Assembly (NCBI GenBank): GCA_902535565.1
Contig: CACAUH010000034.1
Location: 1 to 14,090 of the forward strand
Length of the DNA: 14,090 bases
Origin: an uncultured Bacteroidota bacterium
GTDB lineage: Bacteria > Bacteroidota > Bacteroidia > Flavobacteriales > UA16
Reading direction: 5' to 3'
The number at the start of each line of letters is the position of its first letter. Positions within the stretch are counted from its first letter, which is position 1. The translations under genes were made by a program, and so were the position numbers. Positions 6,852-14,090 of this stretch are shown one piece after another. Under the pieces are notes generated by a model. It was not told the origin of the DNA and did not search any database. It saw nothing but the letters and a program-made list of their open reading frames with translations.

Positions 6852-9800
6852 ATGGTCGTGCGCATTCAGATGATTCTCCTCTCATCCGTCCTGTGGGCGG
6901 TTTCCACCGGGAGTCTGTCTGCACAATGCCCTCAGTTCCTCGGAACAGAAACCGTTGCAAACCTTCCTGCCACCACGTCCATGCCGCACTGGTTCGAATG
7001 TGTGGGCAGCGTTACAGCTGACCCGGCCCCATTCAACTTTGAACTGACCGCCCAACCTGCAACCCACAATGGTGTCCAAGTCGATTGGGGAGATGGAAGT
7101 GGAATTGAGGCCGTCGGCGCCTGGGATGGAACGACCCCCCTTGTCCACGCATACACGCCAGACGAGTGGACCAATTACACCATCACCGTCACCACCACAG
7201 CCTGTCCTGGCGGGACAGTCGGAACGCTGGTATACGAGCCAGAAACGCCGGGTGCAGGTCTCGTATACGGCGACAGCAACGCCGGTTGCGCGCCCTTTGT
7301 TGGCCTGCCCAAAATCGATGTCAACCTTGCATTCAGCCCCAATTGGAGCTTCTCCCTGAACTGGGGTGATGGGTCTGTAACCGACACCTTCACCATGGGG
7401 GATATCCTCAGTGACCCCACCTATGACACCCTCAAATTCGTGGCCGGTTCCGGCGACGAAATCGTCCGCATCTCGGGCATGTCGCACACCTACGATTCAC
7501 AGAATTGCGCGGTCGGAAACTGCGACCACGACCTGCATCTTGTGTATTCCAACTTCTGCTCCGTCCGCGGCGCCACCAGTCCCTTTGTCCCAGGTGGGTC
7601 CATCGTGGGAACCGGATACAATGAAGCTTCACTGAGCAATGCATTCTTGACGTGGAATGTGGACGAGGCAGCAATTCAAGTGGCCGACCCCGTGGTCTGT
7701 TGGCCAAACGACCAAACGACCGTGAGCAACGCCTCTTGTCCCGATTGCTGTAACGCATCCAGCGGAAACAATGTCGCAGGCAATGGCACCGTTCGAACTG
7801 AAAAATGGGACTTCGGCGGCGCCACCTACATCGGCTCAGGACCCGACCCCACAGGTTGGATTGATTGGGGAGGAGACTGCTCCAGCGGTCAGTCCCATGC
7901 CCTTTCGTTCCCGGGGCCCGGCATCTACACCGTTACGCTGTATTCTGCGAACCACTGCGGAATTGACACCGTCACCAAGGACATCACCGTCGCGCCTCCG
8001 CCGACCGTTTCTGCTACAAGCAGTCTCACCAGCCTCTGTCCCGGCGATCCGTTTCAATTCGAAACTGTGAACTGGAGCACCAGTCCTCCCCTGACCGCAG
8101 CAGACCTCAGCTTCAACTTTACCTACGGTGAAAGTGGATTCTCCATTCCCATTGCCATGGTCAATGGACTGATTCCCTTCGAAAACATCCCCTCACAACC
8201 CGGCAATGTCTACGCTAATGCCGGAACCTATGAAGCCACCATACAGGTCTTTCCCACGCAATCCCCTTCCTGCTTAGGGTCGGCCGAAATCCCCGTCACG
8301 GTGCTCACACCGCCAACCGCCGCATTCACACTCCCAGCGGATGAGTGCGCCACAGAAGCCACAGTACAGCCCATAGACGGTTCCACAGACGCTGTGAATT
8401 ACCTCTGGTCCCTTTCGGGCTTGGGAATCATCAGCTCCAGTTCATCCGTCGCCCCCATCTCACTCACCGGGCCAGGGGCCTTCACGTTTGACCTGACCGT
8501 GACCTCGGCCAACGGCTGTTCAGACTCTCAAAGCCACACTTTCTCCCTTGCAAATCTGCCTCAAGCCGAATTCGCCGTGGCCGATGCTTGCCTCGGCACC
8601 CCCACGGCACTGGACGGGTCCCCATCAACCACCAATACAGCATTTGGTGGCGCCATTGTTTCCTACGATTGGACTTTGGAGGATGGAACTCCCCTTTCAG
8701 GGAGCGCACAAACCGTCGAATACCCTGGTCCAGGAAACCAAACTGTAGAACTCGTTGTGACCACAGCCACTGGTTGTTCGGACACCCTTAGCCAAACCTT
8801 CGAAATTCTGCCCAGACCAGCAGTGGGCCTCCTAGAAGGAGACACCATCGGGTGCAGCCCCCTGACCGTCACCATCAACGCCATTGACTCCACAGGCATC
8901 ACAAGCCCAGCAGACTTCACTTGGGACTATGGCCACGGTGGCGCAACTGAACCGGACTCTGATGGAAGCCATACTTGGCCCCCGAACAATGGTGAAGACA
9001 CGCTTTATTATGACGTGGTGGTGGAAGCCGGACTTGGCGGATGCACCAGTACGGACCAGCTCACCGTTGCTGTGGCCCCTTCTCCTTTCGTCCAAACCGA
9101 TGGTGGGGAGGTATGCAGCGACAATGCATTCGCCTTCTCGGGTAACACATTCAACTTGGGAGACAACCCCGATTGGTTTTGGGAAATTGATCACGTGTGG
9201 TCCAGCGTGGTAGAGGATTACGGCACCATCACGAGCGACTTCAACAACTTCCAATACACCTTCATCAATCCTGGAATGTCCTCGGATACAGTGCAAATCT
9301 CATTGACCGTTTCCCGTCCAAATGGATGTTCCGCCACAGACCACGCCACCCTGTTCGTGCGCCCCTCCTACAGCCCATTCGTGGAAGATGCTGATGGATG
9401 CCTGCCCTTGGCCGTGACCACCCCGCCGCAAGTGGCCCTGGACGTGCAATGGGACTTCGGTGACATCAACAACCCCAATGTTCCAGGAGCCACTGCACAC
9501 CTCTACACAGAGCCCGGAACATATACCGTAATCGCAGAAGGAATCAGTGTCTTTGGATGCGCAGGATCGGACACATCCACCGTCATCGCCCACCCGTCAC
9601 CGACCCCTGAATTAACGGCAGAAGACGCACTATGTGCACCAGACCCCGTTCATCCGATTCGAACCGATGAAGATGAGGATGGTGCTGTATCGTGGAGTCT
9701 TCAAGTTGATCTCAGCACGATTTATCCTTGGAACAACTCCACGGACACCACCATTGCCCTCGAACCCGGAAATCACTTGCTGACTTTGCTCGCCACAAGC

Positions 9801-11759
9801 GATCAAGGTTGCACAGCGGAATCCAGTGTAGAGGTCGTCGTCCAAAACGAAGTCACAGCCGGATTCACACTTCCAGCAGACGGGTGTTCTCCTGTGAACT
9901 TCAACATTACCGGAGTCGACATCACAGCCAATGCCTTGGCAACTTGGACCATTGAGACCCCCTTTGGCACGGACACACTCCAAACCCTGACCCCGTCAGC
10001 ACCGAATTGGATCACAGGTCCAAGTTCAGACACCACAGATTACAGCGTCACCCTTCAGGTGGAAGACCCAATCACCGGTTGTGCCGCACAACACACGGAC
10101 ACCATTTCCGTCTTCCCACAGCCTGAGGGGCAAATGACCGTTGCAGGCCTCAACGGGTGCGATGTCATCGCCACCTTTGCTTACAGCGGAACTGCAGAAA
10201 CCCTCACCTGGAACTTTGGAAATCCGTTTGAGCCCGCCCCGGAGACAACCTCCAGCAACTCCATCTCCCACGCCTACCCCAACCCCTTGGGCACGGGATA
10301 CACAGCCACGGCCACAGTCACAGCCAGCATCGGCGCCTGCACCGACACCGACCAAGTCAGCTTTGACATTCCTGCCATTGTCGAGGCCGAAATCTCCCTG
10401 CCCGACACCGTGTGCATGGGAAGCACCGTGCCGCTGCAGAATCTATCAACTGGGGTTCCCCTTGACATGGGAACAGCCAGCGGCGCTTGGACTTGGATTA
10501 CAGGCAACGACACGCTCATCGGATTCGAACCCACCCTGCCGCCATTGGATTCGAACACGGTCAACGCAGGGCCACAAACCAACGCCCTGCTTCCGGTCTC
10601 CCTGTCCATCGTCCATCCGGAAAGTGGGTGCACGGATGTAACAGAAACCAGCATTGTCGTGCTCGGAAACCCAGAGGCCAGCTTCATTGCCACTCCGGAC
10701 GCGTTGTTTGACGAGCCCTACACCACAAACGTGGTGGACATGAACCAAATCGCCAATGGAGGAACAACACTCTGGAGCGTCAGCGGTAACGGAATCTTCG
10801 ACGAAACCGCGGGAACGGTCAACTGGCCTGTCAACACCCACGGCGTGCAAATCATCACTGTCGTGCTGGACAACAACGGATGCACTGACACCTTTAGCCA
10901 AGAGGTTCTCTTGGTGCCGCCCCCTCCCTCCATCAGTTTCGAAGGCGACACCATGTCGTGCGCTCCGATGCAAGCCCTGTTTGTTCCGAGCATCATCGGC
11001 GTCGTGGACAGTGTCGTTTGGACCTTTGGCCAGGGGACATCACGCACGGTGCAGGACCAACCCGAAAATCCCATTTCCTTCGGTTATTTCGAACCGGGGA
11101 TTTACACGGTGGGCGTCACGGCCTACGGGCCGGGGGGCACGGCAGTGGCGGACTCAGAAACCGTGGAGGTGCTGGACCAAATCAATGCTGGGTTTTCCAT
11201 TTTTCCTGCTGAATGCGCCGAGGTAGGCGATGTCATCGAATTCACTCCAAACTTCGATTACGAGGATGCCACCTATCAATGGCAACTCGGCGATGGAACA
11301 GAAATCGAGACATTCGAAGGGGGCATTGTCACCCACACGTATACCGAAGCAGCAAGTCCGACCATCACATTGACCATCGAAAACGCTTTGTGCACCGACA
11401 GCACCTCTCGGATCGGATGCATCATCGAATTCCAAGGTGGAAGCGTGGGGGTTCCCAGTGCCTTTACCCCCACGTTCGGAGGTGACGGAAATGGGTCTCA
11501 GGCCTTTGGCGACGATGACTTTAGGGACAACGACGTCTTTTTCCCCCAAATCGACGGCAACCCCATCGCCTACAGCTTCACTGTCTACAACCGATGGGGT
11601 GAACAAATCTTCAGTACCGGAGACCCCACCGTTGGGTGGAACGGTCACTTCCAAGGCAACCTCTGCAAACAAGATGTCTATGTCTGGCGGGTGGCAGCTG
11701 TGTTCATCGACGGCACATCCGTGGAACAAGCAGGGGACGTCACATTGATTCGCAGATGA
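6852..11759 (+). CDS. Giant multi-PKD-domain surface protein with T9SS type B sorting domain
   Basis: About 1635 residues, exported by Sec and then by the type IX secretion system to the cell surface. I prefer ATG 6852 because it gives a compact 24-residue signal peptide (MVVRIQMILLSSVLWA then GSLSA before Gln). An in-frame ATG at 6807 would add 15 residues including three cysteines. The body is about 16 tandem Ig/PKD-like domains averaging 94 residues, with hallmarks such as VDWGDGSG, WDFGD, PGTYTV and PGIYTV. Most domains have one Cys near the start (as in GCSPL, GCLPL) and one near the last strand (as in NGCSD, TGCSD). The end (from about 11438) is a gliding-motility-associated C-terminal domain. 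The context with porP/sprF resembles SprB-SprF and many adhesin pairs; a role in adhesion, gliding or matrix binding is inferred. The ligand cannot be predicted. Confidence 0.94.
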   Translation: MVVRIQMILLSSVLWAVSTGSLSAQCPQFLGTETVANLPATTSMPHWFECVGSVTADPAPFNFELTAQPATHNGVQVDWGDGSGIEAVGAWDGTTPLVHAYTPDEWTNYTITVTTTACPGGTVGTLVYEPETPGAGLVYGDSNAGCAPFVGLPKIDVNLAFSPNWSFSLNWGDGSVTDTFTMGDILSDPTYDTLKFVAGSGDEIVRISGMSHTYDSQNCAVGNCDHDLHLVYSNFCSVRGATSPFVPGGSIVGTGYNEASLSNAFLTWNVDEAAIQVADPVVCWPNDQTTVSNASCPDCCNASSGNNVAGNGTVRTEKWDFGGATYIGSGPDPTGWIDWGGDCSSGQSHALSFPGPGIYTVTLYSANHCGIDTVTKDITVAPPPTVSATSSLTSLCPGDPFQFETVNWSTSPPLTAADLSFNFTYGESGFSIPIAMVNGLIPFENIPSQPGNVYANAGTYEATIQVFPTQSPSCLGSAEIPVTVLTPPTAAFTLPADECATEATVQPIDGSTDAVNYLWSLSGLGIISSSSSVAPISLTGPGAFTFDLTVTSANGCSDSQSHTFSLANLPQAEFAVADACLGTPTALDGSPSTTNTAFGGAIVSYDWTLEDGTPLSGSAQTVEYPGPGNQTVELVVTTATGCSDTLSQTFEILPRPAVGLLEGDTIGCSPLTVTINAIDSTGITSPADFTWDYGHGGATEPDSDGSHTWPPNNGEDTLYYDVVVEAGLGGCTSTDQLTVAVAPSPFVQTDGGEVCSDNAFAFSGNTFNLGDNPDWFWEIDHVWSSVVEDYGTITSDFNNFQYTFINPGMSSDTVQISLTVSRPNGCSATDHATLFVRPSYSPFVEDADGCLPLAVTTPPQVALDVQWDFGDINNPNVPGATAHLYTEPGTYTVIAEGISVFGCAGSDTSTVIAHPSPTPELTAEDALCAPDPVHPIRTDEDEDGAVSWSLQVDLSTIYPWNNSTDTTIALEPGNHLLTLLATSDQGCTAESSVEVVVQNEVTAGFTLPADGCSPVNFNITGVDITANALATWTIETPFGTDTLQTLTPSAPNWITGPSSDTTDYSVTLQVEDPITGCAAQHTDTISVFPQPEGQMTVAGLNGCDVIATFAYSGTAETLTWNFGNPFEPAPETTSSNSISHAYPNPLGTGYTATATVTASIGACTDTDQVSFDIPAIVEAEISLPDTVCMGSTVPLQNLSTGVPLDMGTASGAWTWITGNDTLIGFEPTLPPLDSNTVNAGPQTNALLPVSLSIVHPESGCTDVTETSIVVLGNPEASFIATPDALFDEPYTTNVVDMNQIANGGTTLWSVSGNGIFDETAGTVNWPVNTHGVQIITVVLDNNGCTDTFSQEVLLVPPPPSISFEGDTMSCAPMQALFVPSIIGVVDSVVWTFGQGTSRTVQDQPENPISFGYFEPGIYTVGVTAYGPGGTAVADSETVEVLDQINAGFSIFPAECAEVGDVIEFTPNFDYEDATYQWQLGDGTEIETFEGGIVTHTYTEAASPTITLTIENALCTDSTSRIGCIIEFQGGSVGVPSAFTPTFGGDGNGSQAFGDDDFRDNDVFFPQIDGNPIAYSFTVYNRWGEQIFSTGDPTVGWNGHFQGNLCKQDVYVWRVAAVFIDGTSVEQAGDVTLIRR
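6927..11430 (+). repeat. Array of ~16 diverged PKD/Ig-like domain repeats (protein level)
   Basis: Reading the encoded protein, units can be delimited by a pair of cysteines: an opening Cys (CPQF, GCAPF, VVCWP, SLCPGD, DECATE, DACLGT, GCSPL, EVCSDN, GCLPL, ALCAPD, GCSPV, GCDVI, TVCMGS, SCAPM, ECAEVG) and a closing Cys in a G-C-T/S-D-like turn (NGCSDSQ, TGCSDTL, GGCTSTD, NGCSATD, FGCAGSD, QGCTAES, TGCAAQH, GACTDTD, SGCTDVT, NGCTDTF, ALCTDST). The repeats are diverged, so this is a domain array rather than near-identical DNA repeats. FTLPADEC and FTLPADGC open two separate units, hinting at internal duplication. The unit count is by eye and may be off by one or two. Confidence 0.75.
11438..11756 (+). 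other. T9SS type B (gliding-motility-associated) C-terminal domain
   Basis: The last ~106 codons of the PKD protein read VPSAFTPTF, an acidic insertion, DNDVFFPQI, then SFTVYNRWGEQIFSTGD, VGWNGHFQGN, DVYVWRVAAVFIDG and a final GDVTLIRR. This is the CHU_C/type B sorting domain that directs proteins through the type IX secretion system; the YNRWGE block and terminal 'G.vtLirr' are its most recognisable parts. Type B cargo typically depends on a PorP/SprF-like partner, and one is encoded immediately downstream. Confidence 0.92.
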
Positions 11760-12796
11760 ACACACTCCGTCCACTTCCCTTTCTTCGGAGCGCGACCCTG
11801 ATGGCCGCCCTGTGTGTCCTGACCACCACCTGGGGGCAAGATGCCCAACTCACGCAGTTCTACGCTGCTGCTCCCCACCTGAATCCCGCTTTTGCCGGGG
11901 GCACACTGGAAAACCGGGTGGCCTTCCACTATCGTAACCAATGGCCAGGTCTGCCCGGACGGTTCGTCTCCTATGGCGCATCCTACGATGTCTTCATCCC
12001 CAAAATCAACAGCGGAATCGGGGTCATCTTCTCCTCTGATGAGGCAGGCAGCGGCGCATTGGGATCCAGCTCATTTGCATTCCAATACAGCTATGAGGTC
12101 CCGATCAACGACAACCTCTCCTTTCGGCCGGGCCTTCAACTCGGCTGGAGCAGCCGTGGGCTGCTCAACTGGCAGGACCTGGTGTTCGGAGACCAAATCA
12201 ATCGCGGGGTAACCGACGGAGGAGCGGGGGCATCACTCGAGGGACTGTCCAACTTTCAGCTGGTGCGGAACTACTTCGACGTGGCCGCAGGCGGCGTACT
12301 ATACGGCAAGAAATTCTGGCTCGGGGTCAGCAGCCGTCACCTGAACACCCCCTCGGAAAGCCTAACGGATGCCACCATAGCGGCCGTTCCCATTTGGCTC
12401 AGCGCGCACGGCGGCATCCGCATCCCCGTTGATGGTGGGCCCAAGGGCTACGACCAAGACGTCCTTGTGGCCGCCGGATACCGAAGCCAAGGCCAGTTTG
12501 ACCAGATGGACTTCGGCATCAGTTTTGACAGTCCGTTTCTCACCTACGGGATCTCGTACCGACAAATTTTGATGAAATCCGCGCCAGACGGTGCCCCAAA
12601 CCACGACGCCGTGTCCGTGTTAATTGGTCTGACCGAAGAAAATTTCCGCGTGGGATACAGCTATGACATCACCGTATCCAGCCTGGGTTGGGGCATCTCA
12701 GACGGCGCCCACGAACTCACCCTGACTTATGTGTGGAAGACCCCGAGTCACCTCCGAACCCGGCCCCACAGGATCCTCCCCTGCGCCGAATTCTAA
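11756..12796 (+). CDS. PorP/SprF family type IX secretion outer-membrane protein
   Basis: A 346-residue protein beginning at ATG 11756, which overlaps the TGA of the PKD gene (ATGA); the same frame is open upstream, but only this start gives a signal peptide (LMAALCVLTTTWGQ). The mature protein opens with DAQLTQFYAAAPHLNPAFAG, the signature of PorP/SprF proteins. It continues with HYRNQWPGLPGRFVSYGASYD, then alternating amphipathic strands with glycines and aromatics typical of a beta-barrel, and ends in HELTLTYVWKT... and the family-like C-terminal PCAEF with Cys near the end. Family members sit in the outer membrane and help secrete or attach the T9SS type B protein encoded next to them. 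The overlap strongly suggests translational coupling with the giant surface protein. The substrate pairing is inferred from adjacency. Confidence 0.94.
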   Translation: MNTLRPLPFLRSATLMAALCVLTTTWGQDAQLTQFYAAAPHLNPAFAGGTLENRVAFHYRNQWPGLPGRFVSYGASYDVFIPKINSGIGVIFSSDEAGSGALGSSSFAFQYSYEVPINDNLSFRPGLQLGWSSRGLLNWQDLVFGDQINRGVTDGGAGASLEGLSNFQLVRNYFDVAAGGVLYGKKFWLGVSSRHLNTPSESLTDATIAAVPIWLSAHGGIRIPVDGGPKGYDQDVLVAAGYRSQGQFDQMDFGISFDSPFLTYGISYRQILMKSAPDGAPNHDAVSVLIGLTEENFRVGYSYDITVSSLGWGISDGAHELTLTYVWKTPSHLRTRPHRILPCAEF

Positions 12797-12801
12797 AGCA
12801 C

Positions 12802-13824
12802 TCAACCCACGGGAAGCACATTGACCTCCCGCTCCAAGGCCACGCCAAACTTGGCGAAGACATCGCTTTGGATATCCTCTGCCAACTTGACAAGGTCTGT
12901 GCCTTTGGCGCCCCCGCGGTGGACGAGGACCAAGGCCTGACGGTCGTGAACCCCGTGGGTGCCGCGGTCATGGCCTTTCCATCCCGCACGGTCAATCAGC
13001 CATCCAGCCGCCACCTTCACCCCATTCGGGGCCGGGTAGTTGGGAACATCGGGATGCGACTTCACCAAAGAATCAAAAGCCCCGTCATCCAAAACGGGGT
13101 TCTTAAAAAAGCTGCCCGCATTGCCGATCAATGCAGGGTCAGGCAGTTTGCTTCTGCGAATGCGAATGACCGCTTCTGAAACGGCGCGTGCATCCGGAAC
13201 ATCGACCCCTTCGCGATCCAGCTCTGCTCGAATGGCACCGTATTCCAACCTCAGATCCGGAACCAAGGGAAGGCGAAAAGTCACATGAGTGATAACAAAT
13301 TGTCCCTTGAGGGCGCGCTTAAATACACTCTCTCGGTATCCAAATTGACAATCAGCATGAGAGAAGGTGTGGACCTCCCCCGAAGCGATGTCAATGGCCT
13401 CCAGCGAATCAAACCTCTCCTCCAACTCGACTCCATATGCCCCGATGTTTTGCATCGGCCCTGCACCCGTGCTGCCGGGAATCAGGGACAGGTTTTCGAG
13501 TCCATTCCATCCCCGAGCCAACGACGCCTGCACAACATCGTGCCAAGGAACACCGGCTCCAACCCGGACATACACTGCCTCAGCATCCTTCTGGACCTCT
13601 TGGATTCCATCGATGCCCAAACGCAAAACCAAACCGGGAAGGTCACCAGTAAACAAGACATTGCTTCCCCCGCCCAGCACATGCAGCGGACAACCACTGC
13701 TACGGCGCCAAGCCAAGGCCTCCTTTGCGACCTCCACCGATTCACAGCACACGAAGTGCTCCGCTGTGGAGGGCAAACCGAACGTCGTGAGATCTGCAAG
13801 GGATCGGTGGGCTTCTAACTGCAC
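12802..13824 (-). CDS. murB: UDP-N-acetylenolpyruvoylglucosamine reductase (MurB)
   Basis: A 340-residue FAD enzyme, the usual length for type I MurB. It reduces UDP-GlcNAc-enolpyruvate with NADPH to UDP-MurNAc in the cytosol, the second committed step of peptidoglycan synthesis. Visible motifs: GGGSNVLF (51-58) and IPGSTGAGPMQNIGAYG (115-131) for FAD; FGYRESVFK (161-169) with the substrate-binding Tyr-Arg; GNAGSFFKNP (234-243) with catalytic Ser238; AAGWLIDRAGWKG (282-294); and LEREVNV near the C-terminus with the expected catalytic Glu (about 333). The start codon is GTG at 13824: an in-frame stop lies 21 bases upstream and no ATG is available in between. No Shine-Dalgarno sequence precedes it. 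It ends 5 bases from the convergent porP/sprF gene. All catalytic residues appear intact. Confidence 0.97.
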   Translation of the reverse strand: MQLEAHRSLADLTTFGLPSTAEHFVCCESVEVAKEALAWRRSSGCPLHVLGGGSNVLFTGDLPGLVLRLGIDGIQEVQKDAEAVYVRVGAGVPWHDVVQASLARGWNGLENLSLIPGSTGAGPMQNIGAYGVELEERFDSLEAIDIASGEVHTFSHADCQFGYRESVFKRALKGQFVITHVTFRLPLVPDLRLEYGAIRAELDREGVDVPDARAVSEAVIRIRRSKLPDPALIGNAGSFFKNPVLDDGAFDSLVKSHPDVPNYPAPNGVKVAAGWLIDRAGWKGHDRGTHGVHDRQALVLVHRGGAKGTDLVKLAEDIQSDVFAKFGVALEREVNVLPVG

Positions 13825-13863
13825 GTCACGAAGTAACGGACTCTACTTGGTCCATCGTCTCCA

Positions 13864-14004
13864 TCATGGCATGGGTTCCAACCTTTCTATGTTCTTCACC
13901 GCCTCCTCGTATTCATGTTGGGTCATCGAGATCAGAGCAAGAAGTACGGCAGGCAGTCGCAAAATGGCGAGGCTGGAGGCAACGGGAATGGGCGGCTGGC
14001 TCAT
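13864..14004 (-). CDS. Possible small ORF upstream of murB (hypothetical, 46 aa)
   Basis: In the 229-base gap upstream of murB, the minus strand has an open frame of 46 codons (ATG at 14004, TGA at 13864-13866). It has a hydrophobic stretch (ASSLAILRLPAVLLALIS) followed by a charged helix-like tail (HEYEEAVKNIERLE). Its stop overlaps the start of a further 13-codon mini-ORF (13826-13867), which itself ends one base before the murB GTG. I do not recognise the product. It could be a small membrane peptide, a leader whose translation affects murB, or chance open frame in GC-rich DNA. A + strand frame also stays open across this interval as an extension of the murB shadow. Confidence 0.2.
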   Translation of the reverse strand: MSQPPIPVASSLAILRLPAVLLALISMTQHEYEEAVKNIERLEPMP

Positions 14005-14041
14005 GGGAGGAAGTTCCGAAAAATGGACGCGTTGGGGCCGT

Positions 14042-14090
14042 TAATTTTCGCACATGGACAAGGTCTTCGTTCCCCGATGGTTTGCTGCTC
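14042..14090 (+). CDS. Start of a + strand gene running off the window (possible)
   Basis: ATG at 14054 begins an open frame that remains open to the window edge (12 codons, MDKVFVPRWFAA). It is preceded by an AT-rich TAATTTTCG element (14042-14050) with exactly 12 bases from its T to the ATG, the same layout seen before the in-frame ATG 6807 of the PKD gene. The fragment is too short to identify and no function is proposed. The feature includes the upstream AT-rich element because it is the main evidence for a gene start. Confidence 0.3.

Noticed and set aside
11636..11755. Forty-codon upstream extension of the porP/sprF frame
   Set aside because: This stretch codes for the conserved sorting domain of the PKD protein in another frame, and the signal peptide only makes sense from ATG 11756.
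13367..14044. 225-codon + strand frame over murB and its upstream gap
   Set aside because: It covers the conserved murB catalytic motifs in antisense and has no recognisable domain. The part outside murB is short and low in information.

Overview
The window looks like a chromosomal segment of a Bacteroidota bacterium, probably a Flavobacteriales-like lineage with unusually high GC (high-50s percent by eye). Three things support this. There is a giant secreted protein made of tandem PKD/Ig-like domains that ends in a type B gliding-motility/T9SS C-terminal domain. It is followed by a PorP/SprF-family outer-membrane protein. Signal peptides and lipoboxes are common, while strong Shine-Dalgarno sequences are mostly absent. 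Genes are packed tightly: two convergent gene ends are separated by only 3 and 5 bases. I see no RNA genes, insertion sequences, CRISPR arrays or convincing hairpin terminators.

Layout: (i) 1-155, + strand: the last ~50 codons of a GDP-mannose 4,6-dehydratase (gmd). It is too short for the usual ORF length cut-offs but recognisable. (ii) 159-3416, - strand: an AddA/RecB-type UvrD helicase fused to a RecB-like nuclease. (iii) 3529-6717, + strand: a tight three-gene cluster of an MbnP-like lipoprotein, an MbnH/cytochrome-c-peroxidase-like di-haem lipoprotein, and an atypical Nramp-like transporter lacking the canonical metal-binding motifs. (iv) 6852-12796, + strand: a two-gene T9SS unit in which the ~1635-residue multi-PKD surface protein overlaps the start of porP/sprF by an ATGA junction. 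(v) 12802-13824, - strand: murB, starting at GTG. (vi) 13825-14090: a 229-base gap holding only weak small ORFs and a possible promoter, then the first ~12 codons of a + strand gene that runs off the window.

How the genes may work together: the most interesting unit is region iii. In characterised MbnP/MbnH pairs the di-haem enzyme oxidises a tryptophan of MbnP to kynurenine, which creates a copper site. Here both partners carry lipoboxes, so they may be anchored together in the cell envelope. The third gene encodes a polytopic inner-membrane transporter of the Nramp fold whose TM1 and TM6 motifs differ from Mn/Fe Nramps. I infer an envelope metal-acquisition or metal-handling cassette, possibly for copper; this is untested. 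Region iv is a typical T9SS cargo/PorP pair. The remaining genes (gmd, helicase-nuclease, murB) are housekeeping or envelope functions.
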